Assembly (NCBI GenBank): GCA_964635325.1
Contig: CAZWOL010000027.1
Coordinates: 1 to 38,145, forward strand
Direction: 5' to 3'
Source of the DNA: BOG-1112 sp964635325
GTDB lineage: Bacteria > Bdellovibrionota_B > Oligoflexia > Oligoflexales > Bog-1112
DNA length: 38,145 nt
Shown piece by piece: positions 25,674 through 34,792 of this stretch. Each line of letters opens with the position of its first letter. Positions within the stretch are counted from its first letter, which is position 1. A program made the position numbers and the translations under genes. Under the pieces are notes generated by a model. That model ran no database searches and was not told the DNA's origin. It saw only the letters and a list, made by a program, of their open reading frames with translations.

Positions 25674-26846
25674 CTATTGCAGCGTCCACAAACAGCGCAA
25701 AGGATTCACCACACGGTAATCCTTTCTACTAGCGATCTCATCGCTAGGACTTGTGCACGCTAGCCAAGCTTTTGTTTTTACGGAATCCCCAAATAGCGGA
25801 ATAACTTTCGCAAAATTGAGTTTGGATGCATCCGGTCGCTCACTGGCTTTAGCCTCGATAAAATGCAGTGTATCGTCACTCTGAACTAGAAAATCGATCT
25901 CCACTGCATTTTGATCTCGATAGAAAAAGATATCATTTGCACTCACTAAACAAGATTTGATGAGTTCGCAGAATACAAAATTTTCCCAAATAGATCCCCA
26001 AAACGGACTCTCCATCACGGCATCCACATCACGAATACGCAAGAGATGACTGAGCAAACCAAGATCTGCAAAATAGAGTTTTGGAGACTTGATAAGACGT
26101 TTTCCTAAATTTGCAAAGTACGGAGGCACTAGATAGATGAGACCTGCAGTAAGCATAGCAGATAGCCAATTCTTGATGGTAACAGAACTGACTCCCACAT
26201 CCTTTGCAATATTCGAAGCGTTGCAAATTTGCCCAACGCGTGTTGCAAGGATACTCAAAAAGCGTCGGTAGTCGCGTATTTTTTCGACAGAAATAATCGC
26301 CTGCAGATCGCGATGCAAATAGGTTTGCAGATAGTCCTCGAAAAAATTCGCAGTTCGCAGATGAGGCTCACTCCAGAGCTGCGGATAACCTCCTCTTAAA
26401 AAAATATCGTTCTCACCATCCCTAAGGAGGTTTGCAGCTCTCAACTCTGCAATACCAAGGGTCTCCAAATGAAAGACCCCCAATCGACCTGCTAGACTTT
26501 CTTGAATCCCTTTCATGAGTTCAAATCGCTGGCTACCCGTAAGCAAGTACTGTCCATAGGTGTGCCTGTTCTCATCGATCAGCACTTTTAGCTCTCTAAA
26601 CAACTGAGGCGCATATTGAATCTCATCGATGATCAGGGGACCTTTCCTTTGTTCAAGGAATTCTCGAGGATTTTCGGAGGCTGCAAGAGCTTGGTCCACA
26701 TGATCCAAAGTCACGTAGGTGTGTTTAGGGAAAAGATGACGAAAAAGCGAACTTTTTCCGCATTGTCGAACACCTCCTAAAAACACCGCAGGGCGCTCTA
26801 AACTTAGCTTTTTCAATGATTCTGAACTATTACGCGTTATCCACAT
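25674..26846 (-). CDS. AAA_14 / DUF4143 family ATPase
   Basis: The N-terminal P-loop domain has Walker A GVRQCGKS (25-32; usually GPRQVGKT), Walker B LIIDE (71-75) and a sensor-like LLTGSQRF. A winged-helix-like middle (SNIAKDVGVSSVTIKNW) and a C-terminal DUF4143 part (PKLYFADLGLL, then EIDFLVQ and FIEAKAS, a nuclease-like pattern) follow. Such genes are widespread, mobile and of unproven function; links to defence or toxin-antitoxin behaviour are inference. AGGA lies six bases before the ATG, inside a palindrome. It sits between the IS remnant and the divergent NUDIX gene. Confidence 0.85.
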   Translation of the reverse strand: MWITRNSSESLKKLSLERPAVFLGGVRQCGKSSLFRHLFPKHTYVTLDHVDQALAASENPREFLEQRKGPLIIDEIQYAPQLFRELKVLIDENRHTYGQYLLTGSQRFELMKGIQESLAGRLGVFHLETLGIAELRAANLLRDGENDIFLRGGYPQLWSEPHLRTANFFEDYLQTYLHRDLQAIISVEKIRDYRRFLSILATRVGQICNASNIAKDVGVSSVTIKNWLSAMLTAGLIYLVPPYFANLGKRLIKSPKLYFADLGLLSHLLRIRDVDAVMESPFWGSIWENFVFCELIKSCLVSANDIFFYRDQNAVEIDFLVQSDDTLHFIEAKASERPDASKLNFAKVIPLFGDSVKTKAWLACTSPSDEIASRKDYRVVNPLRCLWTLQ

Positions 26847-26882
26847 TAAGATATCCTAAAGCATTACTTTAAATTATCTTAA
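26846..26882. promoter_or_regulatory. 37-bp interrupted palindrome over the AAA_14 ribosome-binding site
   Basis: Outer arms TTAAGATA and TATCTTAA (8 of 8) and inner arms TAAAG and CTTTA (5 of 5) are symmetric about a 5-base centre, with a 3-base unpaired step on each side. The palindrome begins at the start codon of the AAA_14 gene and contains its Shine-Dalgarno. It could be an operator for autorepression or an mRNA hairpin controlling translation. Confidence 0.5.
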
Positions 26883-26981
26883 CATAGACTATAAGATATA
26901 CAAAGATATAGACTTTTCCCTACCATACTTGGCAAAGGCCTACCTCTCTGATAAACAAAGGCATCATTCTATGAGGTGGAC

Positions 26982-27539
26982 ATGCATACAAAGAACTTAT
27001 CGCAAAGACTCCATAGCTACGACGCCCCCAACGAAGTCGAACGTCTTTACAAGCAAGCGATGCTCGACTTTCTGCATCAGCATCCCGATGCTTTTTTGCG
27101 TTCAGAAACAATCGGCCACTTCACAGCATCGGCCTGGATCCTCGACAAAAGCGGTGAAAAAGCACTTATGCTTCATCATAAGAAACTCGATCGCTGGTTC
27201 CAGCTTGGTGGGCATGCAGATGGGGACACCGATCTTTTGAATGTTGCGATCAAAGAAGCACAAGAGGAGTCTGGAATTCAAGGTATAGAACCGGTGTTTG
27301 CCTCTATTTTCGACTTAGACATCCATGAAATCCCAGCTAACAGCAAGGACCCTCAACACTTTCACTATGACGTACGCTTTTTACTACAAGTGAAAAGCGA
27401 TGAAGTCATACAGATCAATCACGAGGCCAAAGATCTACGCTGGATCACAAAAAATCGCAAAGATCTTCCCACACAAAATGTTTCGGTCGTTCGTATGTTT
27501 GACAAATGGGTTGAGTTGAATCGAAACTCAATTCTTTGA
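26982..27539 (+). CDS. NUDIX hydrolase
   Basis: A stand-alone NUDIX domain that should cleave a nucleoside diphosphate linked to another group. The box reads GHADGDTDLLNVAIKEAQ then EESGI (77-99). The REUXEEXGU part is kept as KEAQEESGI with Glu92, 95 and 96, while the first Glu of the consensus is Thr83, as in related GGHADGD-type proteins. Substrate cannot be predicted. ATG 26982 is chosen because GAGG lies five bases upstream; a GTG two codons earlier overlaps that site. Confidence 0.85.
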   Translation: MHTKNLSQRLHSYDAPNEVERLYKQAMLDFLHQHPDAFLRSETIGHFTASAWILDKSGEKALMLHHKKLDRWFQLGGHADGDTDLLNVAIKEAQEESGIQGIEPVFASIFDLDIHEIPANSKDPQHFHYDVRFLLQVKSDEVIQINHEAKDLRWITKNRKDLPTQNVSVVRMFDKWVELNRNSIL

Positions 27540-27572
27540 CACTAAGATTTACCACCCTAACTTACATGGAGT

Positions 27573-27949
27573 CTAGTGCGGATGATCCTTGAGGATTTTT
27601 TCCAAAAGTAGCTCAAGCCTGGGTCTAATCTGGGGAAGCTCTGAAGTAATCATGAGGAAAATTTGAGTAGCATCCACGCCCAGATATTCGTGTGCAATTA
27701 CGTTTCTTAAATCTTTCAATGGACGCCAGGGAATCTCAGGGTTCAAATTTTGTGTTGTTTTAGTGATTTTGGAACTCAGCTCACCAATAAATACGAGCTT
27801 CATCAAAGCTGCATCAAAGCTGCATCAAATCTCATTTCATCATCATTTTTTGTGAAATTCAATTTATCAACTCCGACAAACCATTTCCTAAGCGTATCTA
27901 TAGCTTCGAGAATAAATTTAAGCCGAAGTTCATCACGATCAGGCTGCAT
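27573..27949 (-). pseudogene. hepT: HepT-type toxin (HEPN ribonuclease), frame split by an 11-bp tandem duplication
   Basis: The 5' part encodes MQPDRDELRLKFILEAID and on to residue 48, where TGA stops it. The 3' part, in another frame, carries ELSSKITK, NPEIPWRPLKDLRNVIAHEY and the rest of a HepT protein, including the RX4HXY ribonuclease motif. The break is an exact tandem duplication of 11 bases at 27801-27822. Removing one copy restores a continuous 121-residue HepT. The stop overlaps an ATG (TGATG), so the second half could be translated separately. The gene start overlaps the mntA end by 11 bases, the usual arrangement. Known HepT proteins are RNases silenced by MntA-catalysed AMPylation of the Tyr in that motif. 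Confidence 0.85.
27801..27822. repeat. Perfect 11-bp tandem duplication inside hepT
   Basis: CATCAAAGCTG occurs twice in direct contact, followed by the related CATCAAATCTC. Since 11 is not a multiple of three, gain or loss of one unit switches the hepT frame. Confidence 0.95.
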
Positions 27950-28235
27950 GAGGATAGATCTCTCTGAGTTGCCCTAAAACATCTTCTCTGATAAGTGGAC
28001 TCAAAGCCTTCCGTGACACTAAATCAACTCGTTTACCTAACAAATCTTCTAAACGCTGCTTGACTGCTATAAAATGCAAAAGTCCTATCGTATCATCATT
28101 GACAAAGGAAATGAGGATATCAACATCGCTATCGGAGCGAGCATTACCTTTTGCCATTGAACCAAAGATAGCCATATAGGCAATCCCTTCATTTTTACAA
28201 AATTTTTGCAGCTTCTCTAATGGCAAGTTAGACAT
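27939..28235 (-). CDS. mntA: MntA-type minimal nucleotidyltransferase antitoxin
   Basis: A 98-residue minimal nucleotidyltransferase. GSMAKG (25-30) and DVD (37-39) form the GSX10DXD active site of the pol-beta fold. Family members AMPylate and inactivate the partner HepT. Its last 11 bases overlap the hepT start. The frame is open to 28316, but ATG 28235 gives the normal length and is preferred; the Shine-Dalgarno (ACGGGA) is weak. The antitoxin frame is intact while the toxin frame is broken. Confidence 0.88.
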   Translation of the reverse strand: MSNLPLEKLQKFCKNEGIAYMAIFGSMAKGNARSDSDVDILISFVNDDTIGLLHFIAVKQRLEDLLGKRVDLVSRKALSPLIREDVLGQLREIYPHAA

Positions 28236-28345
28236 TTTTGTCCCGTCTTTCTGAAACGAAAAAAGTAATTTAAAGGTAGCAGAAGTAGTTACATCCGTCA
28301 ATCTTGACAATGTCATAGACTCTGGACAGTGGCAAATCGATTAAT

Positions 28346-29575
28346 CTAACTGAGATGCACAATCGCTCGATGTAATTTCGGCAGATAGAGATGAAAACCT
28401 ACAGAACATACTGCAGTTAGTAATCCAGCAATCGCAACCGTTGTGCGAGCTCCAATATGACTTGCAAGATAACCTGCAAGTAGACTTCCGAACGGAGCGA
28501 CACCTAAGAGTGCGACAATGTAAAAACTCAACACACGGCCACGCTTGTTATCATCCGCAATCATTTGCAAGAGTGAATTGGATGCTGCCATTTGCATAAT
28601 CATACCTGCTCCAATTGCAAATATGCATAAGATAGAGAACCAGCGTAGGTACGAATACGAAAATCCCATGAGTCCAATCGCAAGTGTAGAAGTTGCGTAT
28701 CCGATAACTTTTGCAAGACCAAAGACAGACTTTCTCGACCCTATAAACAGAGCTCCACACAAGGCACCAGCACCAGAAATCGCACTCATAATACTGAGTC
28801 CCTTCGCACCAACCACGAATAGTTTTGCAGCAAAGACTGGGAGTAAAGTAGTGAGAGACACCGTCGAGATGCTAGTGACTGCAAGCAATACAAGTAGAAA
28901 GCGTATAGAAGGATTATGAAAAGAATAGCTCAATCCATCGAAAAGACTGGAAAGAATACGTTCGACACGTTCCGGTCTATGCTTTTTTTCCAGACGCATA
29001 CGTATAAGCGCCCACAAGACGGCAAGGTAACTCAGACCATTGAGGAAGAAACAAACCGCTTCACCACTTAGCCCAATCACTACACCTGCAAACGCCGGTC
29101 CGATGAGGCGTGCTCCATTGACTAGTGATGAGTTTAGAGCAATCGCATTCGGTAAGTCTTCTTTGCGTGTCACAATGTCCGTCAAAAAAGACTGGCGCAC
29201 AGTCATGTCAAATGCATTGATAAGACCGAGTACACCAGCTAGTGCTATGATTTGCCCTACAGAGATCCAATTCATATAGGTAAGGAAGGCCATGAGGAAA
29301 GCTTGTAGCATTGCAAGCGCCTGAGTAACCAGAAGCGTGCTCCTTCGATTCCACCGATCGGTAAGCACACCCGCAAAGGGAGCTACAAAGAAGGTTGGAA
29401 TTTGCGCCGCAAAACTAACCACTCCGAGTAACCATTCGGACTTTGTGACATGGTAGACCAACCACGTCATTGCGATCTGCTGCATCCAAGTTCCGATTAG
29501 AGAAATGCTTTGACCAAAGAAGAAAAGTCGGTAGTTCCGATGCGAAAACGCTCGTTTGAACACCGTATACCTCAT
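28346..29575 (-). CDS. MFS transporter (MFS_3 / EntS-like exporter)
   Basis: A polytopic inner-membrane carrier with about 12 transmembrane helices. N-terminal FSHRNYRLFFFGQSISLIG, GTWMQQIAMTWLVY and the loop AGVLTDRWNRRSTLL (motif A-like) are typical of the MFS_3/DHA3 group, which exports siderophores or drugs by proton antiport. The substrate is unknown and no siderophore genes are near. The frame opens at a TTG at 29599; ATG 29575 is preferred, though neither has a convincing Shine-Dalgarno. Confidence 0.85.
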   Translation of the reverse strand: MRYTVFKRAFSHRNYRLFFFGQSISLIGTWMQQIAMTWLVYHVTKSEWLLGVVSFAAQIPTFFVAPFAGVLTDRWNRRSTLLVTQALAMLQAFLMAFLTYMNWISVGQIIALAGVLGLINAFDMTVRQSFLTDIVTRKEDLPNAIALNSSLVNGARLIGPAFAGVVIGLSGEAVCFFLNGLSYLAVLWALIRMRLEKKHRPERVERILSSLFDGLSYSFHNPSIRFLLVLLAVTSISTVSLTTLLPVFAAKLFVVGAKGLSIMSAISGAGALCGALFIGSRKSVFGLAKVIGYATSTLAIGLMGFSYSYLRWFSILCIFAIGAGMIMQMAASNSLLQMIADDNKRGRVLSFYIVALLGVAPFGSLLAGYLASHIGARTTVAIAGLLTAVCSVGFHLYLPKLHRAIVHLS

Positions 29576-29668
29576 GGAGTAACTAGGCTTTGCGTTCAAT
29601 TTTCAACGTGTGGATATTCTAAGAATACGCTATCACATGAATTGCGTAAATGGGCTGTTTATAGGAAC

Positions 29669-29694
29669 AGTCGAGGAGTCACCTGCTTAGCCAA
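29669..29694 (+). repeat. Partial copy of the dispersed palindromic repeat
   Basis: AGTCGAGGAGTCACCTGC followed by TTAGCCAA matches the right half of the family; similarity with the 11.2-kb copy continues a few bases further (TTTGTA versus TGTGTA). The left half is missing. Confidence 0.55.
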
Positions 29695-29741
29695 TTTGTA
29701 AGATGAGATTAGCTATGCAGGGACCAATAGTTAGCGATTGC

Positions 29742-29954
29742 CTATATCCTTAGAGAACGGATTGGGGAAATGTTGTTGCCATTCAAGCAATGCAGCAAGA
29801 GCCACAATACGAACGACTGGATTAGCAAGGAAAACTGTAAAACGATTGCAAATTGATGGTCGCTGCATTCGTGGTTGAAGTTTCGATCTTCATTAGTGGC
29901 CATAGAATTCGTTGTGAAAGTAACAATCAAAGCAAACAAAAGTATGCGATGCAT
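29742..29954 (-). CDS. Small membrane protein, hypothetical
   Basis: A possible 70-residue product with a signal-like N-terminus (MHRILLFALIVTFTTNSMA), a short polar stretch with HECSDHQ, and one strongly hydrophobic helix. AAGGA lies five bases before ATG 29954, which supports it over the longer open frame from 29999. No homologue is recognised and the gene stands alone, so it may not be real. Confidence 0.4.
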   Translation of the reverse strand: MHRILLFALIVTFTTNSMATNEDRNFNHECSDHQFAIVLQFSLLIQSFVLWLLLHCLNGNNISPIRSLRI

Positions 29955-30068
29955 AAATATCCTTGACAAATGAATGATCTTGCACGCCAAGCTACACAAT
30001 TTGTCGAAGCATCGTAAATTGTTTAATCACTCTATTTATTACAGTATATTAGGCAGCTCTTGGATTCT

Positions 30069-30323
30069 CTAAAACTGGACTTTGTCTAAAAGGGTACCCT
30101 GCTTGTCGAGGGTTGCAAGATCGTTATAGCCTCCCACAAATTCATCTCCGATAAATACCATCGGAAGGGTTTTCCAGTGGTGCGGGGCCGCAATTTTCTC
30201 CCGCAACTCGTGATCGTTTGTAAGGTCAATCTCCTCGAAAGGAATCTGCCGAAGATTCAGTAGATACTTTGCTCGATCACAATAGGGACAGTAGTCTTTA
30301 GTATAGACTCGAACTTTTTTCAT
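30069..30323 (-). CDS. grxC: Glutaredoxin
   Basis: A small dithiol oxidoreductase that reduces disulfides and glutathionylated proteins with glutathione. The redox motif is CPYC (Cys12, Cys15). TLPMVFIGDEFVGGYNDL provides the cis-proline that binds glutathione and the GG turn. Length (84) is that of GrxC-type glutaredoxins. GGAGGA precedes the ATG. A glutathione economy fits with frmAB elsewhere in the window. Confidence 0.93.
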   Translation of the reverse strand: MKKVRVYTKDYCPYCDRAKYLLNLRQIPFEEIDLTNDHELREKIAAPHHWKTLPMVFIGDEFVGGYNDLATLDKQGTLLDKVQF

Positions 30324-30360
30324 AAATGTTCCTCCAGAAAAGATTCATCAAACGTAAGAC

Positions 30361-30477
30361 CACCTGGCTAAGCAGGCGATCCTTCGACTACGCCTGCTAC
30401 GCAGGCTCCGCTTAGGATGACGGGTCGATAGAGCACTTCATCCCGAGCGAAGCCGAGAGATCTACTTAGCTAGGTGC
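30361..30477. repeat. Inverted pair of dispersed palindromic repeats
   Basis: Two copies face each other. The left, read on the minus strand, is full-length, with TCATCCTAAGCGGA, hairpin GCCTGC-GTA-GCAGGC, AGTCGAAGGATCGCCTGC and TTAGCC. The right (30438-30473) is TCATCCCGAGCGAAGCCGAG then AGATCTACTTAGCTA. Outer ends CACCTGGCTA and TAGCTAGGTG are also inverted with one mismatch. The pair fills the gap between glutaredoxin and the efflux operon end. Confidence 0.75.
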
Positions 30478-30495
30478 TTTCACATTTGAAGACAA

Positions 30496-31722
30496 CTACA
30501 TAACAAACTTGTGGAATAGCTCTTCTTTGCCTGCCAGTACACAAAAATCGGAAAGAGCACTCACAAGCTCGAAAGTTTGCTGATGGACATCGTTTGCATA
30601 CTTGAGATAGGCAGTGATATCATCGCTGAGATCCTTGTTACTGATCAGTCCCTGCTGAAAACGCTGGTGGTCAGATGCCAAGATCTCTTCCCACATTTTA
30701 AGACCCTCTTTGAGTTTGATATAGGATGCTCGACCAGCTAGCAAGCTGTTCACTGTTTTGTCTGAGTTACTTGCATGCTGAGTAAGTTGCTCACGTAAAG
30801 CATAGTCTGCTTGTTCACGCAATGCGTATGCTTTGCGCTGCTCTGCACGATCACTGCCACCTGCAAAGAGGTTCCAGCTCAGAGTAGCAGAATAGCGCTC
30901 AGATCTGTCATTTTGTTTTTCAACAGGAATTCTTGCTTGAAAGCTAAGTTCAGGAAGATATGCATATGCCGAATTTTCGGCTCGCAAACGAGTGCTTTCA
31001 CTTTTCAATTGTGCGATCGCTAGATTTTCGTTGGAGTGGTGAGAAAGTTCCTCTCGCAATTCTTTTTCGTTCACGTTTAAAAAGGCATCTCCAACTTTCA
31101 ATTCTGTTGCTAGGGTTTGCATCTTAACCTTGTTTCCTAAAGAGAAAAACAGCTGACGCTTGGAACTCTCGAGATCTGCATTGAGCTCCAGAACTTCTCG
31201 AGACAAATCCAAATACTGTAATTTTGCTCTCTTAAGATCAGCCTGAGCAATGTAACCACGACCAAAACGATGCTCACTCTGCTTTTGAAAACGTTCGACA
31301 ATAGCAAAACTCTGCTGGTAGAGTTCTTTCTTTTTTTCCAGAAGCTGCACTCCAAAATATGCTTTGCGGAGAGTGTTGATCAGATCCTGCCTATTTGCGG
31401 ACTGAGTTTTGCGAGCAATATCTTCGCCTAGGTCAAGGACCTCTCGTTCCTTCGACCACCTCATTGGAAAAGGAACAGGCTGTTCAACATGCAATGACAT
31501 CTCACGACGACCGTCGAAAATATAACTACTTTTGAAATCAAGCTTAGGTAAAACTTCCGCATATTTTTTTGTCACATCTTCATGAGCTGCTCGAATCTCT
31601 GCACCATCAGCTTTTTGAGCAAAATTGTAGTCCAAAAACAAACGCTCTGTTGTCTTAAGATCCAGAGCCTCTGCCGAAGCGAGCGACGATAAAAATCCTA
31701 CAACCCATACAATTCGCAACAT
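30496..31722 (-). CDS. Outer-membrane efflux factor (TolC family)
   Basis: A signal peptide (about 1-17, ASA) precedes a protein with two repeated helical-hairpin halves typical of outer-membrane factors: LRKAYFGVQLLEKKKELYQQ, RFGRGYIAQADLKRAKLQ in the first and RFQQGLISNKDLSDDITAYL in the second. At 408 residues it is slightly short. It would form the outer-membrane exit duct of the RND pump. Its ATG overlaps the pump stop by one base (TGATG). Confidence 0.88.
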   Translation of the reverse strand: MLRIVWVVGFLSSLASAEALDLKTTERLFLDYNFAQKADGAEIRAAHEDVTKKYAEVLPKLDFKSSYIFDGRREMSLHVEQPVPFPMRWSKEREVLDLGEDIARKTQSANRQDLINTLRKAYFGVQLLEKKKELYQQSFAIVERFQKQSEHRFGRGYIAQADLKRAKLQYLDLSREVLELNADLESSKRQLFFSLGNKVKMQTLATELKVGDAFLNVNEKELREELSHHSNENLAIAQLKSESTRLRAENSAYAYLPELSFQARIPVEKQNDRSERYSATLSWNLFAGGSDRAEQRKAYALREQADYALREQLTQHASNSDKTVNSLLAGRASYIKLKEGLKMWEEILASDHQRFQQGLISNKDLSDDITAYLKYANDVHQQTFELVSALSDFCVLAGKEELFHKFVM

Positions 31723-34700
31723 CAGCGTGTGTCCTTCATCAGATGCAAGCTCATCGGGACGGCAAAGAGTGTCAGAGGAATGGAAATCGCAAGCCCTCCG
31801 CAGATCGTAATGCCCAGCGCTTGCAAAACTTCACCACCAGTTCCAAAACTCAAAGCGATCGGTAGGCTCCCCAAAATTGCTGTCAACTTGGTGAGCATGA
31901 TTGGCCTAAAACGTAGGTCTGCAGCAGCAAGAATCGACTCATCCTGACGATGACCATCTTTTCTTTGCGCATTGTAAAAATCTACATAAAGTATGGAATG
32001 ATTTACAGCAAGACCGCAAAGCAAAATCAATCCCAACATTGAGTTGATCGACAGCGGACAACCTGAAAGCAAAAGAGCAACAGAAGCCCCGATAAACCCC
32101 AACGGAATCACAAGCATGACGATCAGTGACTGCACAAAGCTTGGGAACTGGATACTCACGATCAACCACACCAGCATGAGTGAGATAAGCATCGCAAGCA
32201 CTAGAGACAGGATATTTTCATTAATCTCTTTTTCGGTATCGAGAAAGGTCAGCAAGGAAGGATCCACTCTCATTTTACGGATAGCTTCGACCACATCTTT
32301 TCGGACTTCCTCTTTTTCGTTCTGATAGGAGTCTTTAAGCTTTGCATCTAGGAGCACAACTCTTTTGCCACGCTTGGTATAGATAGTTTCCCAACGTTTC
32401 TCTGGCACTAAACTAAAGAACTGACGAACGGGGATGATTTTTTCCCCCAACTTGATCTGCAGATCCGAGATATCTTGCGGACCGTTCCACGTACGTTCAG
32501 GAAAACTCATTTTTACGGAAAGCTTATCTCCCTCTTGATAGGTACTGAGGATCTCTTGTTCCTTCAAACGCACTTTGACGAGGTCAAAAACACGATCCAT
32601 ACTAAAGTCCGGAAAATCGCTGCTAATCGCGCGAACCATATCTTGGTCTACTTTCAGTTGGAAGGAGTGCTTCAACTGGTGATATGGATTTTCATCAACA
32701 TAGCTGACACCATCAACTCCTTCGATCACCTCCGTGAGCTCTTCCAAAAGCTGGCGTTTTTGTTCTGCTTCCTGCCCACCGATCTCGATCTCGACCAAAG
32801 ATGGTTCGGGTATCTTCAAGGAAGTTGGGAGCCAAGGATCCACACTGAAGTGAACATAGGGAGTATTTTTGAAGCGATCTTCGAGTCGACGCTTAAATGC
32901 CGTGATATTACGTTTATCTTTTAGATTACACAAAATATCTGCACCACTTTTTTGAACAGACGTATAAAAGTGGGTGAGATCCGAAAAAAACTCGTCTTTG
33001 AGAATTGTTTCATAGGGTGTGGTCAGTTCATCGATTTTATCAATACCCTGATTTTTGTCTGTAAAACTGATCGAAAGCCACACTTTATCGGTATCGGGTT
33101 TTGCCAAAATTTCACGTTTCAAGACAAATCCAAAAACGCCAAGTGCAGCAATAAAAAGCACTAAACAGCCTGCAAGAAAGGCTTTGCAAAAGCTATCATT
33201 TCGCAGCACCCACTTGAGGGCACTCACGTATTTATCTTTTAGAGCATCGAAAATTCGAATGGTCCATTCAGATACGATGAAACGCTTAGCATGTGTCTCA
33301 ACCTTACCCAAACGCACAAAAAGCGGAGGAATAATAAAGAGGCTAACACCAATCGAAATGATCAGCACACAAACCATGACACTTGCGAGATCACCGAGAA
33401 TGGCATTGGCAAGCGGTGATGTAAATGCAAGCGGAGCAAATACAACCGTCAACGTAAGCAAGGATACGATGACGGCTTCACGAACCTCGAGCACAGCATC
33501 ATAGGCTGTTTGAATACGCTCTGCAAAGCTCAATGGATTGCGCAGCTCATAGTGTCGAACTATATTTTCCAATACAACTATAGAACCATCAACAACCATA
33601 CCCGCAGCTAGAGCCATCGCACCGAGAGATATGAGGTTGACCTCGATGCCGAGTATTTTCATCATGATAAAACCACCGATCAAGGAGAGTGGAATGGACA
33701 CCCCAATGATCGACGTATAAGTGAGCGAACCGAAGAATAGAAAGAGCACAAGAGTTGCAATCAAAACACCAAGCAAGACTTCATGCCCGACATTGTTGAC
33801 GGCTTCACGGACGTATATGGAAGGATTGAGGAGCTCTTCGTATTCTATGTCTGGACCGAGTTTGGGAACCTCGTTTCGAATGAGTTCTGAAACAGCCTCG
33901 CATGCTTGTACTATATTTGCCTTATCCGAAATGCTAGCGCCGATGATGATACCACGTTTGCCATTACCCTTTGCAATGTAGTTAGGAGTAACCTTACGCA
34001 ATTCTACATCTGCAATATCCCGTATATAAAGATCCCGTGCTCCGATTTTTTTGAGAAAGGTAGCAGCGATATCATCGACACCGCGATTCTTGGTCGCTAC
34101 ATAGAAAGCAAACTTACCACCATCCTTGAGGTCCAAACGGCCGAGAGCTAGATCTTCCTTACGCTCTTTCAAAGCCTGACTGATATCCTCAGGGAAGAGG
34201 CCCCACTGAAGAAGTTTGGTTTCATCGAGAGTGATACGTATCTCTTTATCATACGGTTGCACGAGAAAGGTTTTGTCCAAGCCTTTTATTTTGTCAATTT
34301 GACCTTTCACACGATTGTCAAGCATCTGATAGAGATCATCTTGAGTTATGGCACTAGAGTGTACAGTGAACACAATCTGATTGCTGGAACCCTTTTTAGT
34401 TCCAAAACTAAAGCCTCCCCAATCTTTAGGAAACTGGCTCTCTATACCTGCAAGTATAGCCTTGAGTTGTGTGCTTGCCTTCTCATCGTCGTAGCCCCAC
34501 CCAAATTCAACTTCCCACGAAGCATTGTTGGGCTCATAGTCTCCAACTATATCTTCGACATCTTTGATCGATAGTATTTTGCTCTCAATATCTTTGCCAT
34601 AGCGTTCCAGAAAATCTTCTGAGCTGATGCCATAGGTATCGACATTGATATAGATTGTCGGTCTTGAAGTTTGTGGATAAAGGGCAATAGGGAGCCTAAA

Positions 34701-34781
34701 AAATTGAAAGAGCCCTAAGCCACAGATCACGAGAATCAAAAATCCCACTGCAGAAAAATTGCCGTAGAGCTTTTTTAACAT
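31722..34781 (-). CDS. RND efflux pump inner-membrane transporter
   Basis: A 1019-residue proton-driven transporter of the AcrB/CzcA superfamily with 12 helices and two large periplasmic loops. The proton-relay region in helix 4 reads GMVVDGSIVVLEN: Asp398 is kept but the second Asp of AcrB is Gly399, as in heavy-metal-type and some other RND groups. In helix 10, GLAVNHSILYVDF has Asn927 where AcrB has its essential Lys. Substrate class is therefore unclear. It lies between adaptor and outer-membrane factor genes, with AGGAA before the ATG and an 11-base gap after the adaptor. Confidence 0.92.
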   Translation of the reverse strand: MLKKLYGNFSAVGFLILVICGLGLFQFFRLPIALYPQTSRPTIYINVDTYGISSEDFLERYGKDIESKILSIKDVEDIVGDYEPNNASWEVEFGWGYDDEKASTQLKAILAGIESQFPKDWGGFSFGTKKGSSNQIVFTVHSSAITQDDLYQMLDNRVKGQIDKIKGLDKTFLVQPYDKEIRITLDETKLLQWGLFPEDISQALKERKEDLALGRLDLKDGGKFAFYVATKNRGVDDIAATFLKKIGARDLYIRDIADVELRKVTPNYIAKGNGKRGIIIGASISDKANIVQACEAVSELIRNEVPKLGPDIEYEELLNPSIYVREAVNNVGHEVLLGVLIATLVLFLFFGSLTYTSIIGVSIPLSLIGGFIMMKILGIEVNLISLGAMALAAGMVVDGSIVVLENIVRHYELRNPLSFAERIQTAYDAVLEVREAVIVSLLTLTVVFAPLAFTSPLANAILGDLASVMVCVLIISIGVSLFIIPPLFVRLGKVETHAKRFIVSEWTIRIFDALKDKYVSALKWVLRNDSFCKAFLAGCLVLFIAALGVFGFVLKREILAKPDTDKVWLSISFTDKNQGIDKIDELTTPYETILKDEFFSDLTHFYTSVQKSGADILCNLKDKRNITAFKRRLEDRFKNTPYVHFSVDPWLPTSLKIPEPSLVEIEIGGQEAEQKRQLLEELTEVIEGVDGVSYVDENPYHQLKHSFQLKVDQDMVRAISSDFPDFSMDRVFDLVKVRLKEQEILSTYQEGDKLSVKMSFPERTWNGPQDISDLQIKLGEKIIPVRQFFSLVPEKRWETIYTKRGKRVVLLDAKLKDSYQNEKEEVRKDVVEAIRKMRVDPSLLTFLDTEKEINENILSLVLAMLISLMLVWLIVSIQFPSFVQSLIVMLVIPLGFIGASVALLLSGCPLSINSMLGLILLCGLAVNHSILYVDFYNAQRKDGHRQDESILAAADLRFRPIMLTKLTAILGSLPIALSFGTGGEVLQALGITICGGLAISIPLTLFAVPMSLHLMKDTR

Positions 34782-34792
34782 AGGTTCCTACT

